From the NCBI RefSeq assembly GCF_019317285.1, contig NZ_CP079218.1, forward strand, positions 4,092,001 to 4,156,000: a stretch of DNA of 64,000 nucleotides. Direction: 5' to 3'. This DNA comes from Pedobacter sp. D749. Lineage in GTDB: Bacteria > Bacteroidota > Bacteroidia > Sphingobacteriales > Sphingobacteriaceae. The notes under the pieces are model-generated. The model did not search any database. It was given only the letters and a program-made list of their open reading frames with translations, and was not told where the DNA came from. Numbering within the stretch: position 1 is the first letter of the stretch; each line of letters opens with the position of its first letter. Shown one piece after another: positions 8,592-17,336 of this stretch. The position numbers and the translations under genes are program-made.

Positions 8592-11510
8592 TTAAGGTGT
8601 TTTTTGACGGGCAATATCAATAAGGAATTCGTATAAATTCGTCTCCGGCTTAAGCTGAAGCTTCTTTCTTAAGCGATATCGGCCCACTTCAATGGCTTTA
8701 ATGGTTACATTCATCAGCTGAGCCATTTCCTTTGAAGAAAGGTTCATCGATAAGTAAGCACAAAACTTTAAATCGTTCTGGCTTAAATCAGGGTAAAGGT
8801 CTTTGAGTTTATTAAAGAATTCGGTGTTTACATGGTTAAAGTGAACGCTCATATGATCCAGTTCCTGGTCCTTTTTTTCTACATCCTTAATCAGCCTGAT
8901 GAGGTGCCTGAAACTTGGCGAGCTCTCATTTAAATCGTGGTTTTTAATTACCGTCGATATCACATCCTTAATCTTAGCCAATACCTTACCACGTTGTACC
9001 AAATGCATGGTCATGGTAGAAAGCTCTTTGTTTTTATAATTTACATCCGCTTCGAGCTTTTCGTTCTGCAGCCGCACAATTTCCTTCTCATTTCTGTCCA
9101 GTTCCAGCTGATGCAGGTAACTCATCCGCTCCTGCTCTTTAATGTGTTTCTTTTTCTGCCACCTGATAATCAGCCCTAAAGCCACCACAATTAAGATGAG
9201 GTAAAAAATCCGCATCCAAATGGTATTGTACCAGGCTGGCAGCACTATAAAAGTATAACTTACCACCTCAGATTCGTTACTGATGCCAGTACTCGCCTTT
9301 ACATTAAACGTATATTTTCCGGCTGGTAAATTGGTATAATCTTTTTCGCTTTTCGTTCCCCATGCAGACCATTCGCTATCAAAACCCATAAGCTGATAAC
9401 TGAATTTGATGTTCTTATCGTGTTCAAAAAGTGTTGAAGCGTATTCGAAATGGATCGAATTTAAGCTGTACACGTATTCGGGAATCTCGTGCAGGTCTTG
9501 CCTGGCTGTAATAGCACCCTTATTTACAAAATACCCTCCAAAAACCACACTATCTTTATTTCCCATTAGCTTAACGGTGCCCAGCACCACGTTTGGCCGG
9601 GTGATATTCTGAATGTATTTTTGGTAATTAATGTGGTAAGCCCCCTTGTTGGCACCAATAAATATATTTTTGCTATCAGGCGTGTATATCGATTCGAAAC
9701 CGCCAACCACTTTACCATTTAGCTCGGGCAGGTATAAAATACTGAAGGCATCTTTTCCATTAGGCCTGTGGAAATCGATTACCCCTACTTTTTTATTGGT
9801 TACAAACCAGATGTTACCATCGTTATCCTCTTTAAGATATTGAATAGGGATACCATTTAGTGCCGAACCGAACAATTTAAAACGGGTAAACTTTTTGCTC
9901 GCGGCATTATATTCAAAAACTCCGCTTGTAGTGGCAATTACTACCCTGTTTTTAATGTGGAACACGTAATTATAGAGCTTAGTTGGTAAACCATCCCGAT
10001 CAGAGAACAGTGTAGTGCGCAAGATGCTTTTATGATCGGGGTTGAGTTCTATTTTATACACGCCGTGATAGGGGTGCGAAGCCCAGATTAGATCGGGGTT
10101 ATTGTTATCGGTTACTATAAAACGCAGGGTTTCGTTAATGCCGGCAATTTTACCGCCGTTAACAAAGCGGCCTCCGGCGTAGGTTATTTCCTGCAATCCG
10201 GCGTAAGTACCTGCAATTACCTCTTTACTGGGATAAACATTATCCATGGGTTGGTACATCCAGGTGCCGATCAGGCTATATAGTGGGGTGGCTGTATTAT
10301 CTTTCACCAGGAGGGTTCCATCCTCGTGAGCCATTAACAGCTGGTTGTTAATTTCATCCAGTCCCCATACCTGCCCTTTGGTGTTCTTTACCTCCTCAAA
10401 ATTGACCTGAGAATAGCTTAGATCGGGCATGGCTGCATTAATTTTTGCCCGGTACAAACCATTAGAGGTACCGATATAGATAGATTGATCGTATTTGCGG
10501 AAAGCGTAACTCGTTATTTGCTTATTGCGATCGGGAAAAATGCTTTTAACCGCACTGTTTATGGCCACATAAGCAATTCCATCATCAAGTGCCAGCCACA
10601 TGTTCTTATCTTTATCAAGCAATATGCCTCTTACGTTATTGTTCTGCAGGCCTTCTTTATAATTGTATTTCTGTACCAGGTCGCCATGCTTGTTCATAAT
10701 ATACACCCCACCCGAAGTGGTGGCCACGCCATATAAATCCGGACTGATTTGCGTGGTAAAATAAATCCTTTCGTTTAAAAAAACCTGATCTAAACTGGTC
10801 CTCAAAGGTTTTAGTCGATGGTTAATAATCAAAAAGAATCCTTTTTTTAACATCGAAACCAATAGCGTATCGCCACCATATGGAAGCACCGAGGTAATGC
10901 CCGAACGGTTTAAAACACTATCCACGCAAAATGGCTTCCACATAGCGTGGTCGTAAATCATCAGGCCCGAATCAGATGACTGCGAAAAAACCTTATTCTT
11001 TACGCCCCCCATAAACAGCCAGTTCGTATTGGTTTTATAACTTTTAATTACCCCGTCTTTATAATGCAGAATAGCATGTATCGACCTAAAAAACACTTCA
11101 TCCTGAACAACTGAAACACCCCAGATATCGGCTAGTTTCCGCATATTTTCGGGCAGTAGATTTAACAGCGAGGTATATTTTAAAATACCTTGCGCATTAG
11201 GGTAGAAATAACCAAACTCATCTTGCCCGCCAACGTAAATACGGTTTTTAGAATCGATCCCTACCGAACGTACCGAGGTAAAGTTGGGTAACTTAAACAG
11301 GTTCCAATAGCGGCCGTTAAAAGTAAGCAGCCCCTCATTGTTACCGAAATATAGGATGCCATTTTTATCCTGCTCTACATCCCAATTTTGAATCCCCCCA
11401 CTATACTGCTCGTTATTGTAGTTTACCACCTGTGGGATTCCCAAAAGCACCTGGGCCTGGGCACAATAAGCAGTCAAAAAGAATAATATAGCGGGTAGAA
11501 GTTTCTTCAT
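8592..11510 (-). CDS. SusR-like sensor-regulator: beta-propeller, Y_Y_Y domain, TM, LuxR-type HTH
   Basis: 972 aa. Signal peptide (1-20, ...CAQA), then two seven-bladed-type propellers made of Reg_prop-like repeats, e.g. NGILYFGNNEGLLTFNGRYW and DGNIWFVTNKKVGVIDF (to ~640). A triple-tyrosine (Y_Y_Y) Ig-like domain follows at ~650-760 (FDSEWSAWG...NLPAGKYTFNVKA), then one membrane span (~768-790, IFYLILIVVALGLIIRW), a coiled coil (~795-870) and a C-terminal helix-turn-helix (~905-965; LSSKEMAQLMNVTIKAIEV). Such proteins sense a glycan in the periplasm and bind DNA inside, lacking the histidine kinase of hybrid two-component systems. Its position directly upstream of susC on the same strand indicates it controls this PUL. 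Confidence 0.92.
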   Translation of the reverse strand: MKKLLPAILFFLTAYCAQAQVLLGIPQVVNYNNEQYSGGIQNWDVEQDKNGILYFGNNEGLLTFNGRYWNLFKLPNFTSVRSVGIDSKNRIYVGGQDEFGYFYPNAQGILKYTSLLNLLPENMRKLADIWGVSVVQDEVFFRSIHAILHYKDGVIKSYKTNTNWLFMGGVKNKVFSQSSDSGLMIYDHAMWKPFCVDSVLNRSGITSVLPYGGDTLLVSMLKKGFFLIINHRLKPLRTSLDQVFLNERIYFTTQISPDLYGVATTSGGVYIMNKHGDLVQKYNYKEGLQNNNVRGILLDKDKNMWLALDDGIAYVAINSAVKSIFPDRNKQITSYAFRKYDQSIYIGTSNGLYRAKINAAMPDLSYSQVNFEEVKNTKGQVWGLDEINNQLLMAHEDGTLLVKDNTATPLYSLIGTWMYQPMDNVYPSKEVIAGTYAGLQEITYAGGRFVNGGKIAGINETLRFIVTDNNNPDLIWASHPYHGVYKIELNPDHKSILRTTLFSDRDGLPTKLYNYVFHIKNRVVIATTSGVFEYNAASKKFTRFKLFGSALNGIPIQYLKEDNDGNIWFVTNKKVGVIDFHRPNGKDAFSILYLPELNGKVVGGFESIYTPDSKNIFIGANKGAYHINYQKYIQNITRPNVVLGTVKLMGNKDSVVFGGYFVNKGAITARQDLHEIPEYVYSLNSIHFEYASTLFEHDKNIKFSYQLMGFDSEWSAWGTKSEKDYTNLPAGKYTFNVKASTGISNESEVVSYTFIVLPAWYNTIWMRIFYLILIVVALGLIIRWQKKKHIKEQERMSYLHQLELDRNEKEIVRLQNEKLEADVNYKNKELSTMTMHLVQRGKVLAKIKDVISTVIKNHDLNESSPSFRHLIRLIKDVEKKDQELDHMSVHFNHVNTEFFNKLKDLYPDLSQNDLKFCAYLSMNLSSKEMAQLMNVTIKAIEVGRYRLRKKLQLKPETNLYEFLIDIARQKTP

Positions 11511-11961
11511 TTAGTTAGGGAACGGTTAAAACGCAATAATAAATATATAATTTTAATTCCGGTTAGCCGCGCTTACAATTTCAGTGGCTTGCGCGTGTCC
11601 AATGTCATTAAGTTAAGCACTGCGGTCGTCAGTCTGAGCCGTTCAATCGGGGCCAGCTAACAAAAGACAGTACAATAAAACCAAGGAATGCCTTAATACC
11701 TAGGTGTGCTAAGGTGCCTAAGGTGGTGAGAAAAAAAGGTTATTTTTTTAAAGTCATGTGCAAAAAAAAGTTATTTAACCATATAGGAAATTCAAGGGCA
11801 CATAAAGCTTATATGTTCTTATATGTCTTACATGGTAAAATTGACAGAAATCTGTTGGCAGCGGTTCAGAAGGTGAAAATTTGACCTTATTTCTTTGTAG
11901 CGCAAAGCCTGTAATGCTTAGGGTTATTTCAGTCCCGCTCTTACTTCAAGTCCTCGCTGCG
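11511..11961. other. Gene-free stretch with dispersed repeats, left of IS element
   Basis: No supported gene. It holds fragments of the dispersed repeat families seen elsewhere: a GTCAGTCTGAGC-like piece near 11628 and a copy of the CCATATAAG hairpin at 11778-11836. Its last bases (tcctcgctgcg) continue after the IS element as gcgctgtggg, so the element split a pre-existing repeat. Confidence 0.6.
11778..11836. repeat. CCATATAAG-type hairpin repeat, copy 1
   Basis: About 59 bp starting accatata and ending tacatggt. It is a diverged copy of the unit at 13472-13529; the two flank the first IS element. The better-preserved copy folds as nested arms. Confidence 0.6.
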
Positions 11962-12004
11962 TGGACTGCCCCCAAAAAGTTGGACACTTTAAGAGGAGCA
12001 TTTT

Positions 12005-12523
12005 ATGAGCAGAAAAATTAAGTATAGCTTGGAATTTAAACTGGCTATCATCGGTCAGGTCTTAAGTAGAGAGAAACCTTTGGATTCAATCTCAAGGGAA
12101 AATGGTATCGAACGGCGTATGGTCTATCAGTGGGTACAGTTCTATCAACGTTTTGGCGAGGCCGGACTAATCCCCCAGTCGACAGACTATTCACTGGAAA
12201 ACAAACTTGAGGTTATCCGTTACTTTATTTCCAATAAGGTATCTTTGAGGGCGGCATGCCTTCATTTTAACATCAGATGTAACAGTGTCCTATCCAATTG
12301 GTTAAGGATATACGAATCTGCTGGAGCCGAGGGACTGTCTGAAACAACAAGAGGAAAACATCGACTCATGAAGCCAAAGATTCCGAAAAAAGCACCTTCC
12401 CTGTTGACAGATCATGAACAGGTCCTGGAAGAAAACAATCGTTTACGTGCGGAGGTCGCGTTTTTAAAAAAGTTACGGGCCTTAATCCAGAAAGAAGAAT
12501 CAAAGAAAAACAAAAAGCGCTGA
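12005..12523 (+). CDS. IS3-family transposase OrfA (HTH)
   Basis: 172 aa with two helix-turn-helix units (FKLAIIGQVLSREKPLDSIS and LEVIRYFISNKVSLRAACLH) and a C-terminal leucine-rich coil (EENNRLRAEVAFLKKLRAL). It binds the IS ends. Within the coil, codons ..A AAA AAG at 12466-12472 form a canonical bacterial -1 slippery heptamer. From there the -1 frame is open without a stop into OrfB (passing QKALIIHGLRN), so an OrfAB fusion of the usual IS150 type is expected. Confidence 0.93.
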   Translation: MSRKIKYSLEFKLAIIGQVLSREKPLDSISRENGIERRMVYQWVQFYQRFGEAGLIPQSTDYSLENKLEVIRYFISNKVSLRAACLHFNIRCNSVLSNWLRIYESAGAEGLSETTRGKHRLMKPKIPKKAPSLLTDHEQVLEENNRLRAEVAFLKKLRALIQKEESKKNKKR

Positions 12524-12543
12524 TCATTCACGGATTAAGGAAT

Positions 12544-13362
12544 ATGTTTGACCTGCCAGTGCTTTTAGAGGTGGCCGGTATGGCACGGAGCTCATTTTAT
12601 TACCATATGAAATGTAATGGTACGGCCGACAGGTACGGAGTGGTTAGGGGCCGCCTCAATGAACTCTACAAGCAGCATAAAGGTAGATATGGCTATAGGC
12701 GGATGCTGCTCCAGCTGAAAAAGGAAGGGCACATCATCAACCATAAGACGGTATTGAGGCTGACTGGAGAGATGGGCCTGAAAAGTGCCGTCAGACTTAA
12801 GAAATACAGATCATATAAAGAAGAAGAGAACAAAACAGTCCCAAATATACTCAACAGGGAGTTTAACGTTGACAGGCCGTTTGAAAAATGGGCGACCGAT
12901 GTCACAGAATTCAATGTAACCGGTAAGAAACTGTATCTCTCTACCATAATTGATCTGTTCAATGGAGAGATTATAAGTTATTCGCAATCCCTAAGGCCGG
13001 ACTTCGGGCAGGTTACTGATATGCTGGACCAGGCATTGAAAAAAAAGCCAGGTAATGCCAAACCCATGCTGCATTCCGACCAGGGATGGCAATATAAGAT
13101 GAAGAGTTACCAGGGAATCCTGCTCAAGAATGGAATTATACAGAGTATGTCGAGAAAGGGCAACTGCCTGGATAATGCTGTAATGGAAAACTTTTTTGGT
13201 ACGCTAAAGTCTGAGATGTTCTACCGCAAAAAATACCTGTCGGTGGAGGAGCTGAAGGGTGATGTTGATGAGTATATTAGTTATTATAACAATAAAAGGA
13301 TAAGATTGAACTTAAATGGAATGAGCCCGGTTGAATACCGGACACAAGTCTTAAATAATTAA
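12544..13362 (+). CDS. IS3-family transposase OrfB (DDE integrase domain)
   Basis: 272 aa from ATG 12544, but the frame is open from 12472, so the functional product is probably the frameshifted OrfAB. It has the HTH_21 region (RYGYRRMLLQLKKEGH) and an rve integrase core with DDE residues: D in WATDVTEF, D in LHSDQGWQYK and E in NAVMENFFGTLK. All three are present and the E follows the second D at the expected ~35-residue spacing. No truncation is visible; the stop is just before the right terminal repeat. Confidence 0.93.
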   Translation: MFDLPVLLEVAGMARSSFYYHMKCNGTADRYGVVRGRLNELYKQHKGRYGYRRMLLQLKKEGHIINHKTVLRLTGEMGLKSAVRLKKYRSYKEEENKTVPNILNREFNVDRPFEKWATDVTEFNVTGKKLYLSTIIDLFNGEIISYSQSLRPDFGQVTDMLDQALKKKPGNAKPMLHSDQGWQYKMKSYQGILLKNGIIQSMSRKGNCLDNAVMENFFGTLKSEMFYRKKYLSVEELKGDVDEYISYYNNKRIRLNLNGMSPVEYRTQVLNN

Positions 13363-13471
13363 TAAGTTTGTCCAACTTTTTGGGGGCAGTCCAGCGCTGT
13401 GGGCTTTCCGTGCAATCGGGGCTAGTTTGCTAAGGACTGTGCAATGAAATTAAAAGCATCAAAGGTTTCTA

Positions 13472-13529
13472 ACCATATAAGAAATTTAAGGACATGTAAG
13501 CTCATATGTTCTTACATGTCTTATATGGT
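13472..13529. repeat. CCATATAAG-type hairpin repeat, copy 2
   Basis: It starts accatataag and ends cttatatggt, with inner arms gacatgtaag and cttacatgtc around ctcatatgtt, so it can fold into a long cruciform. It is a near copy of 11778-11836; a half copy lies at 41614-41645. No coding content. The role is unknown; it behaves as a dispersed genomic repeat. Confidence 0.65.
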
Positions 13530-13580
13530 AAAACAATTAGAGAAAATATCTTGATCAGAATCTTAGTTGGTAAAAAATGA

Positions 13581-13601
13581 CTATTTCATTAAATACGGCT
13601 C
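13581..13601 (-). pseudogene. Displaced 3' end of the GDSL hydrolase gene
   Basis: Read on the minus strand, 13601-13581 is GAG CCG TAT TTA ATG AAA TAG, i.e. E-P-Y-L-M-K-stop. That is the expected C-terminus for the hydrolase at 14887-15546 (...IWRKAVE). Removing the IS and one ctc copy rejoins the frame exactly. These codons are now separated from the gene by 1303 bp. Confidence 0.85.
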
Positions 13602-13684
13602 TGGAATTGCAATAGTCTACTGGAGATTTTTTTTTGTCATATTATTTTTATTGAGAAGCATTACTTTAGATATTTTTCTTTCTT

Positions 13685-14512
13685 TTAAGCTGCGATTTTA
13701 GGATTTATTGAGCTGTTTGCAAACTCTAATGGCGATAAGTACCCTAAGTATGAATGTCTTCTTTTTCTATTATACCAGACCTCTATATATTCAAAAATGG
13801 CTAAACTAGCCTTCGCTCTTGTTTTATATATCTGCTGGTATATCATTTCTGTTTTTATAGTTTTAAAGAAACTCTCTGCAACTGCGTTATCCCAACAGTT
13901 TCCTTTTCTGCTCATGCTTTGCTTTATCCCTAAGCATTCTAATTTTTTTCTGAACTCGGAACATGCATATTGTATACCTCTGTCTGAGTGAAAAATTAAC
14001 TGTTGGGTAATAGGTCTATTCTTTATAGCCATTTCTAATGCCTTTATCGTGGTGTTCTCAGCTTCCATATTTTCACTTAATGACCAGCCTACAACTTTTC
14101 TATCCGCCAGATCTATAACTGTTGTCAGATATAGCCAACCTTCCCCAGTTTGTATATAAGTGAGGTCTGAAACCCATTTCTCTCTAATATTGGCGGCATA
14201 AAAATCTCTATTAAGGAAATTTTCTGCTAAGGAGTAAGTGTGCTGTGAATCTGTTGTCTGTACCCATTTCTTACGGATGGTACTCTTTATACCCAATCTG
14301 CGCATCAGCCTGGCAACTCTGGGCCGAGAGATAAAGATCCCTCTGGAACATAATTCGGCAGTAATACGCGGACTCCCGTAACACCCTTTACTCTCTGCGT
14401 AAATCTTGCTTATCTCTATCATAAGATAATTATCATCGGTAAGCCGCTTACCCTGGGGGTTTTTTAACCAGTAATAAAAACTACTGTTGTTTATTCCAAA
14501 TACCCTACACAT
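13685..14512 (-). CDS. IS3-family transposase OrfB
   Basis: 275 aa with the HTH_21 region (GCYGSPRITAELCSRG) and a complete integrase core: D in WVSDLTYIQT, D in FHSDRGIQYAC and E in NAVAESFFKTIK. The frame is open upstream of the ATG (GFIKDYRKIFSVERM), the normal OrfB start region of IS3 elements. Production is therefore expected by -1 frameshifting from OrfA rather than from the ATG at 14512. The C-terminus YLSPLEFA is typical of the family. Confidence 0.93.
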   Translation of the reverse strand: MCRVFGINNSSFYYWLKNPQGKRLTDDNYLMIEISKIYAESKGCYGSPRITAELCSRGIFISRPRVARLMRRLGIKSTIRKKWVQTTDSQHTYSLAENFLNRDFYAANIREKWVSDLTYIQTGEGWLYLTTVIDLADRKVVGWSLSENMEAENTTIKALEMAIKNRPITQQLIFHSDRGIQYACSEFRKKLECLGIKQSMSRKGNCWDNAVAESFFKTIKTEMIYQQIYKTRAKASLAIFEYIEVWYNRKRRHSYLGYLSPLEFANSSINPKIAA

Positions 14513-14544
14513 CCTTTCAACAGAAAATATCTTTCGGTAATCTT

Positions 14545-14835
14545 TTATAAATCCGAATATCTCCCGTCTCCCTTGGAAAAGATGCCTACCGCCTTTTTTA
14601 ATATATCACGTTCTAGCTGGGCTTCTTTAAGCTCCTTTTGAAGTTTCCGAATCAATTGCTGCTCCTCGCTAAGGCTTGTAGTATCAGCTTTTGCAATTCC
14701 TTCGCGCTCTTTCCATTTACTTAAAAGGTTCGAACTTATACCCAATTCTATTGCAACATCCTTTATCGAACCCCGCGCATGGGCCAGATCCAAAGCCATT
14801 CTTTTAAAAGGCTCATCAAATATTCGTCTGCTCAT
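14545..14835 (-). CDS. IS3-family transposase OrfA
   Basis: 96 aa HTH protein (FKRMALDLAHARGSIKDVAI, then LGISSNLLSKWKERE) with a C-terminal leucine-zipper-like helix (RKLQKELKEAQLERDILKKA). The codons ttA AAA AAG within LKK give the canonical A AAA AAG slip site. The -1 frame from there is open through OrfB. A second possible slip is the later ggg run, since the amino-acid consensus of the family stays in the zero frame through GIFSK. Confidence 0.9.
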   Translation of the reverse strand: MSRRIFDEPFKRMALDLAHARGSIKDVAIELGISSNLLSKWKEREGIAKADTTSLSEEQQLIRKLQKELKEAQLERDILKKAVGIFSKGDGRYSDL

Positions 14836-14886
14836 ATATTCAAATTTAAAGTTTAATGTTTAAATCTGACAAATAAAACCCTCCAG

Positions 14887-15546
14887 TCAAATGTAGCAAC
14901 TCCACTCTACAGCTTTTCGCCAGATGGCATAACCCGCAGCATTCATGTGCAACATATCATCTACAAATAATTCTGGTCTGAGTTTACCATCTTTGGTTAG
15001 CATTAAAGAATAAACATTAACGAAGGTGGTATTGGTCTCTCCGGCAAGGAACTTTTTAATGAGTGCGTTAGATGCTACTGCTTTCTCCTTAAATTTATCC
15101 CTGCTTGGGCTTGGCTTAATGGAGATGTACACAACAGGCACCGTTGGCAATTTTGTCCTTATGGCCTGGTATAACCTGATGGTGCGGTTTAAAACTGTAT
15201 CGGGTGTTACCGTTTCATTTGGCAGGTCATTTTCGCCAACGTACAGTACAATCTGTTTTGGCTGATATGGAAAAACCACATCGTTTAAATAATACGTAAT
15301 ATCGTTTATTACAGCACCACCAATACCGCGGTTTAAAGCATTGTATTTGGCAAAAATCTGTGTACAATTATCCCATTTCCTGATGGATGAACTGCCTACG
15401 AACAACACCGGATGAACAGGTGGTTTATACATTTGATCGTATTTTTTAATGGTCTGCACATCATCCCAAAAGTTGGGTTTCTTTTGCGCAAAAGCAGTTA
15501 CAGTTAAAAACGAAATCAAAAGGAAGCTTAAAAATGATCTTTTCAT
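14887..15546 (-). CDS. Secreted GDSL/SGNH hydrolase, C-terminus altered by IS insertion
   Basis: 219 aa with a signal peptide (1-20, ...VTAFA). SGNH landmarks: block I LFVGSSSIRKWD (~49-59) with the nucleophilic serine in GSSS, block II glycine in NRGIGGAVI, block III GEND (104-107), and block V DMLH (197-200) supplying Asp and His. The family covers esterases and sugar acetylesterases. An IS3 element inserted after E214 replaces the native last residues PYLMK with WSCYI read from the IS end. All catalytic blocks are upstream, so activity may survive. The natural 3' terminator is lost to the other side of the IS. Confidence 0.88.
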   Translation of the reverse strand: MKRSFLSFLLISFLTVTAFAQKKPNFWDDVQTIKKYDQMYKPPVHPVLFVGSSSIRKWDNCTQIFAKYNALNRGIGGAVINDITYYLNDVVFPYQPKQIVLYVGENDLPNETVTPDTVLNRTIRLYQAIRTKLPTVPVVYISIKPSPSRDKFKEKAVASNALIKKFLAGETNTTFVNVYSLMLTKDGKLRPELFVDDMLHMNAAGYAIWRKAVEWSCYI

Positions 15547-15659
15547 GCGAATGAGGATTTAAGGTTCACAATATACAATATTGTGTTTTTTTAAAATCAA
15601 TTCAATCAAATTTATTACGCCCGGTTAACCAAAACTTTGGCAAAATGGTAGGCTGCGCG

Positions 15660-16095
15660 AGATCGTCATTCCCAATTTAATTGGGAATCCTAATGCTATT
15701 CCAGTGCGCTTTAAGATTAGCTTCGCTGAGCACTTCGTGGTTCCCGCCTGCGCGGGAATGACGACCGTACTATGGATTCTGTCTATGGTAGGGGTAATTT
15801 ATTTTATAAAAATCAATATAAATGATAGCAATTAATCTACGTGTAAAAATCCTCCCGAGTTACCGTCATTTCGAGCGGAGTGCAACGCAGTCGAGAAATC
15901 TGTTTTGATAGATCTCTCCACTTCGCGTTGCTGCGGTCGAGATGACGACCATTCTATTGGAATCTGTCTATGGTAGCCTAGTCGAAAGATCTTTTACGAT
16001 AGGTTACAATCCAAAATTGACGTTTGGTAGGGTCTTCGACTCCGCTCAGACTGACAACAAATAAATTTATCCCTTGAAACCAGCACTAAACCACT
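15660..16095. repeat. Compound direct repeat, copy 1 (includes FUSC gene 3' fragment)
   Basis: It begins gtcattcccaatttaattg and passes two occurrences of tctgtctatggtag (near 15778 and 15964). It ends with aatttatccctt and accagcactaaacc, which duplicate the last codons of the FUSC gene at 17311. Copy 2 lacks the ~180 bp between the two tctgtctatggtag motifs, as expected from a deletion between them, or this copy gained it. Confidence 0.7.
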
Positions 16096-16704
16096 CTGTC
16101 CGTAGTTTAAACATAGCCTCTCTATGGATACAAGAATAAAATTGAGTTTATAAACTTAATTAAAATGAGTCACAGACACGAACAAATTGCATTTCTGCTG
16201 CCTGTGCCAAAAATTACGAAGCTTTTTTTGCCCGCTTCACCATAATTTTTTATATTAGGTTAATCAAAAGCGATGATCACCCAAATCAATCCGCCTGATT
16301 AAAGATCCCCCCAAAAAAAACATTCCAAGTCCACCTTTACGCCACATTTACCCCACGTTTATGCCACCTTCCGGCCAGGCTTGCCTTACACCTGCCTGCA
16401 CACTGCTTAACCCTTGCTTTAGTTGAGTGATGCCCTTGCTGGAGATCAGGTAGACCAAAGATTTGACTCGCCTTAGATCGGCAGGCTAACAATAGCTAAA
16501 TAAAAGGTAAAGGGGAAGTAACCTTAAGGTATTGTTGGTGTATCACTGTGTCGGAGCAGCCCGGTTAAAGAAACAATAAATGGCTGTCCGGTTTTTTTTA
16601 TCCCGTGCTGTCCGTAGTGTTAAGCATAGCGTTTCTATGGATACAAAAATAAAGAGGCTGTATCAAAAATATTTATGCTGGTCCACTAAGCAAATTATAT
16701 TTTG

Positions 16705-17336
16705 AGACATAGTCATTCCCAATTTAATTGGGAATCCTAATGCTATTGCAGCGCGCTTTAAGATTAGCTTCGCTGAGCACTTCGTGGTTCCCGCCTGCGC
16801 CCATCGCGTGGACACAATTAATTATAACATTCTTCTATCGCTCTATGCCGCGGGGCATGGTACTTTGGAGCGCCAAAGTACCCAAAGCGCTTTGTCAATC
16901 CAGCAATGAGCCTTTTGCACAATCTCATGCACATCAAAAAAACAGCGACACTTCGTTTTGTGTTCAATATTTTTTTTAAAATTAAATTATTGGTTATGAA
17001 CACAAAACCACTGCGTTTCAGGTTTGTTAGTGCCATTTTTACTGTTGTGCACCTGTTTTTTTGATTTCCCCGGCTCTTGGGATTGACAGCGTCCTTGGTT
17101 AAAATCCGTGCTTTATTAAAGTTGGCTAGCAAAAAGCCTAAAAATACTTAAAAAAGATGTGTCCACACGATAGCACCTGCGCGCGAATGACGACCGTGCT
17201 AATGGATTCTGTCTATGGTAGCATAGTCGAAGGACCTTTTATGATAGGTTACAATCAAAAATTGACGATTGACAGGGTCTTCGACTCCGCTAAGACTGAC
17301 AACAAAAAATTTATCCCTTAAAACCAGCACTAAACC
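16705..17336. repeat. Compound direct repeat, copy 2, split by a MITE-like element
   Basis: Same order of sequence as 15660-16095, but interrupted at 16801-17173 by an inserted element and lacking the ~180-bp middle section. Its distal end runs into the coding 3' end of the FUSC gene (17311-17336), so it is probably the source copy for the FUSC fragment. Confidence 0.7.
16801..17173. mobile_element. 373-bp MITE-like non-autonomous element
   Basis: The ends are inverted repeats matching at 14 of 16 bases (ccatcgcgtggacaca versus ctatcgtgtggacaca read inward). A 9-bp target duplication with one mismatch flanks it (cgcctgcgc at 16792-16800; cacctgcgc at 17174-17182). The uninterrupted target is visible at ~15750 in the other repeat copy. 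Its length and lack of a transposase indicate a passive element moved in trans. The internal 104-codon open frame (16818-17132) looks like chance. Confidence 0.8.

Larger units (their letters stand above)
11962..13393 (+). mobile_element. IS3-family insertion sequence (IS150-like), apparently intact
   Basis: 1432 bp. Perfect terminal inverted repeats of at least 25 bp: the left end begins TGGACTGCCCCCAAAAAG and the right end is its exact complement, with the TG...CA termini typical of IS3. A 3-bp direct repeat gcg flanks it (11959-11961 and 13394-13396), giving a clean target ...cgct-gcg-ctgtggg. It contains orfA and orfB in -1 phase. Perfect ends, a target duplication and full-length DDE residues suggest recent, possibly active insertion. 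Confidence 0.93.
13602..14904 (-). mobile_element. Second IS3-family element, inserted in the 3' end of a GDSL hydrolase gene
   Basis: 1303 bp. The ends are imperfect ~43-bp inverted repeats: left begins TGGAATTGCAATAGTCTAC, and the right end read inward begins TGGAGTTGCTACATTTGAC; both continue with ctggag and a T-rich run to TTTGTCA. A 3-bp target duplication ctc is at 13599-13601 and 14905-14907. A shorter inner repeat (13621/14885) could mislead boundary calls, but only the outer ends give a target duplication and restore the host gene. It contains orfA and orfB on the minus strand. Confidence 0.92.
15547..17310. other. 1.76-kb gene-free repeat block
   Basis: No supported gene. It holds two copies of a compound repeat (15660-16095 and ~16705-17336), a pair of shorter repeats (gtccgtag...tctatggatacaa near 16098 and 16608), and a 373-bp inserted element. 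The repeats contain hairpin-forming sequences of the GTCATTCCC...GGGAATGACG and GTCTTCGACTCCGC types. Such DNA would be prone to recombination. Confidence 0.7.

Noticed and set aside
13621..14885. Inner inverted repeat as the boundary of the second IS3 element
   Set aside because: No target duplication at these ends and the host gene is not restored; the outer ends at 13602/14904 satisfy both.
16818..17132. 104-codon minus frame
   Set aside because: Entirely inside the MITE-like element and without domain-like features; probably chance.
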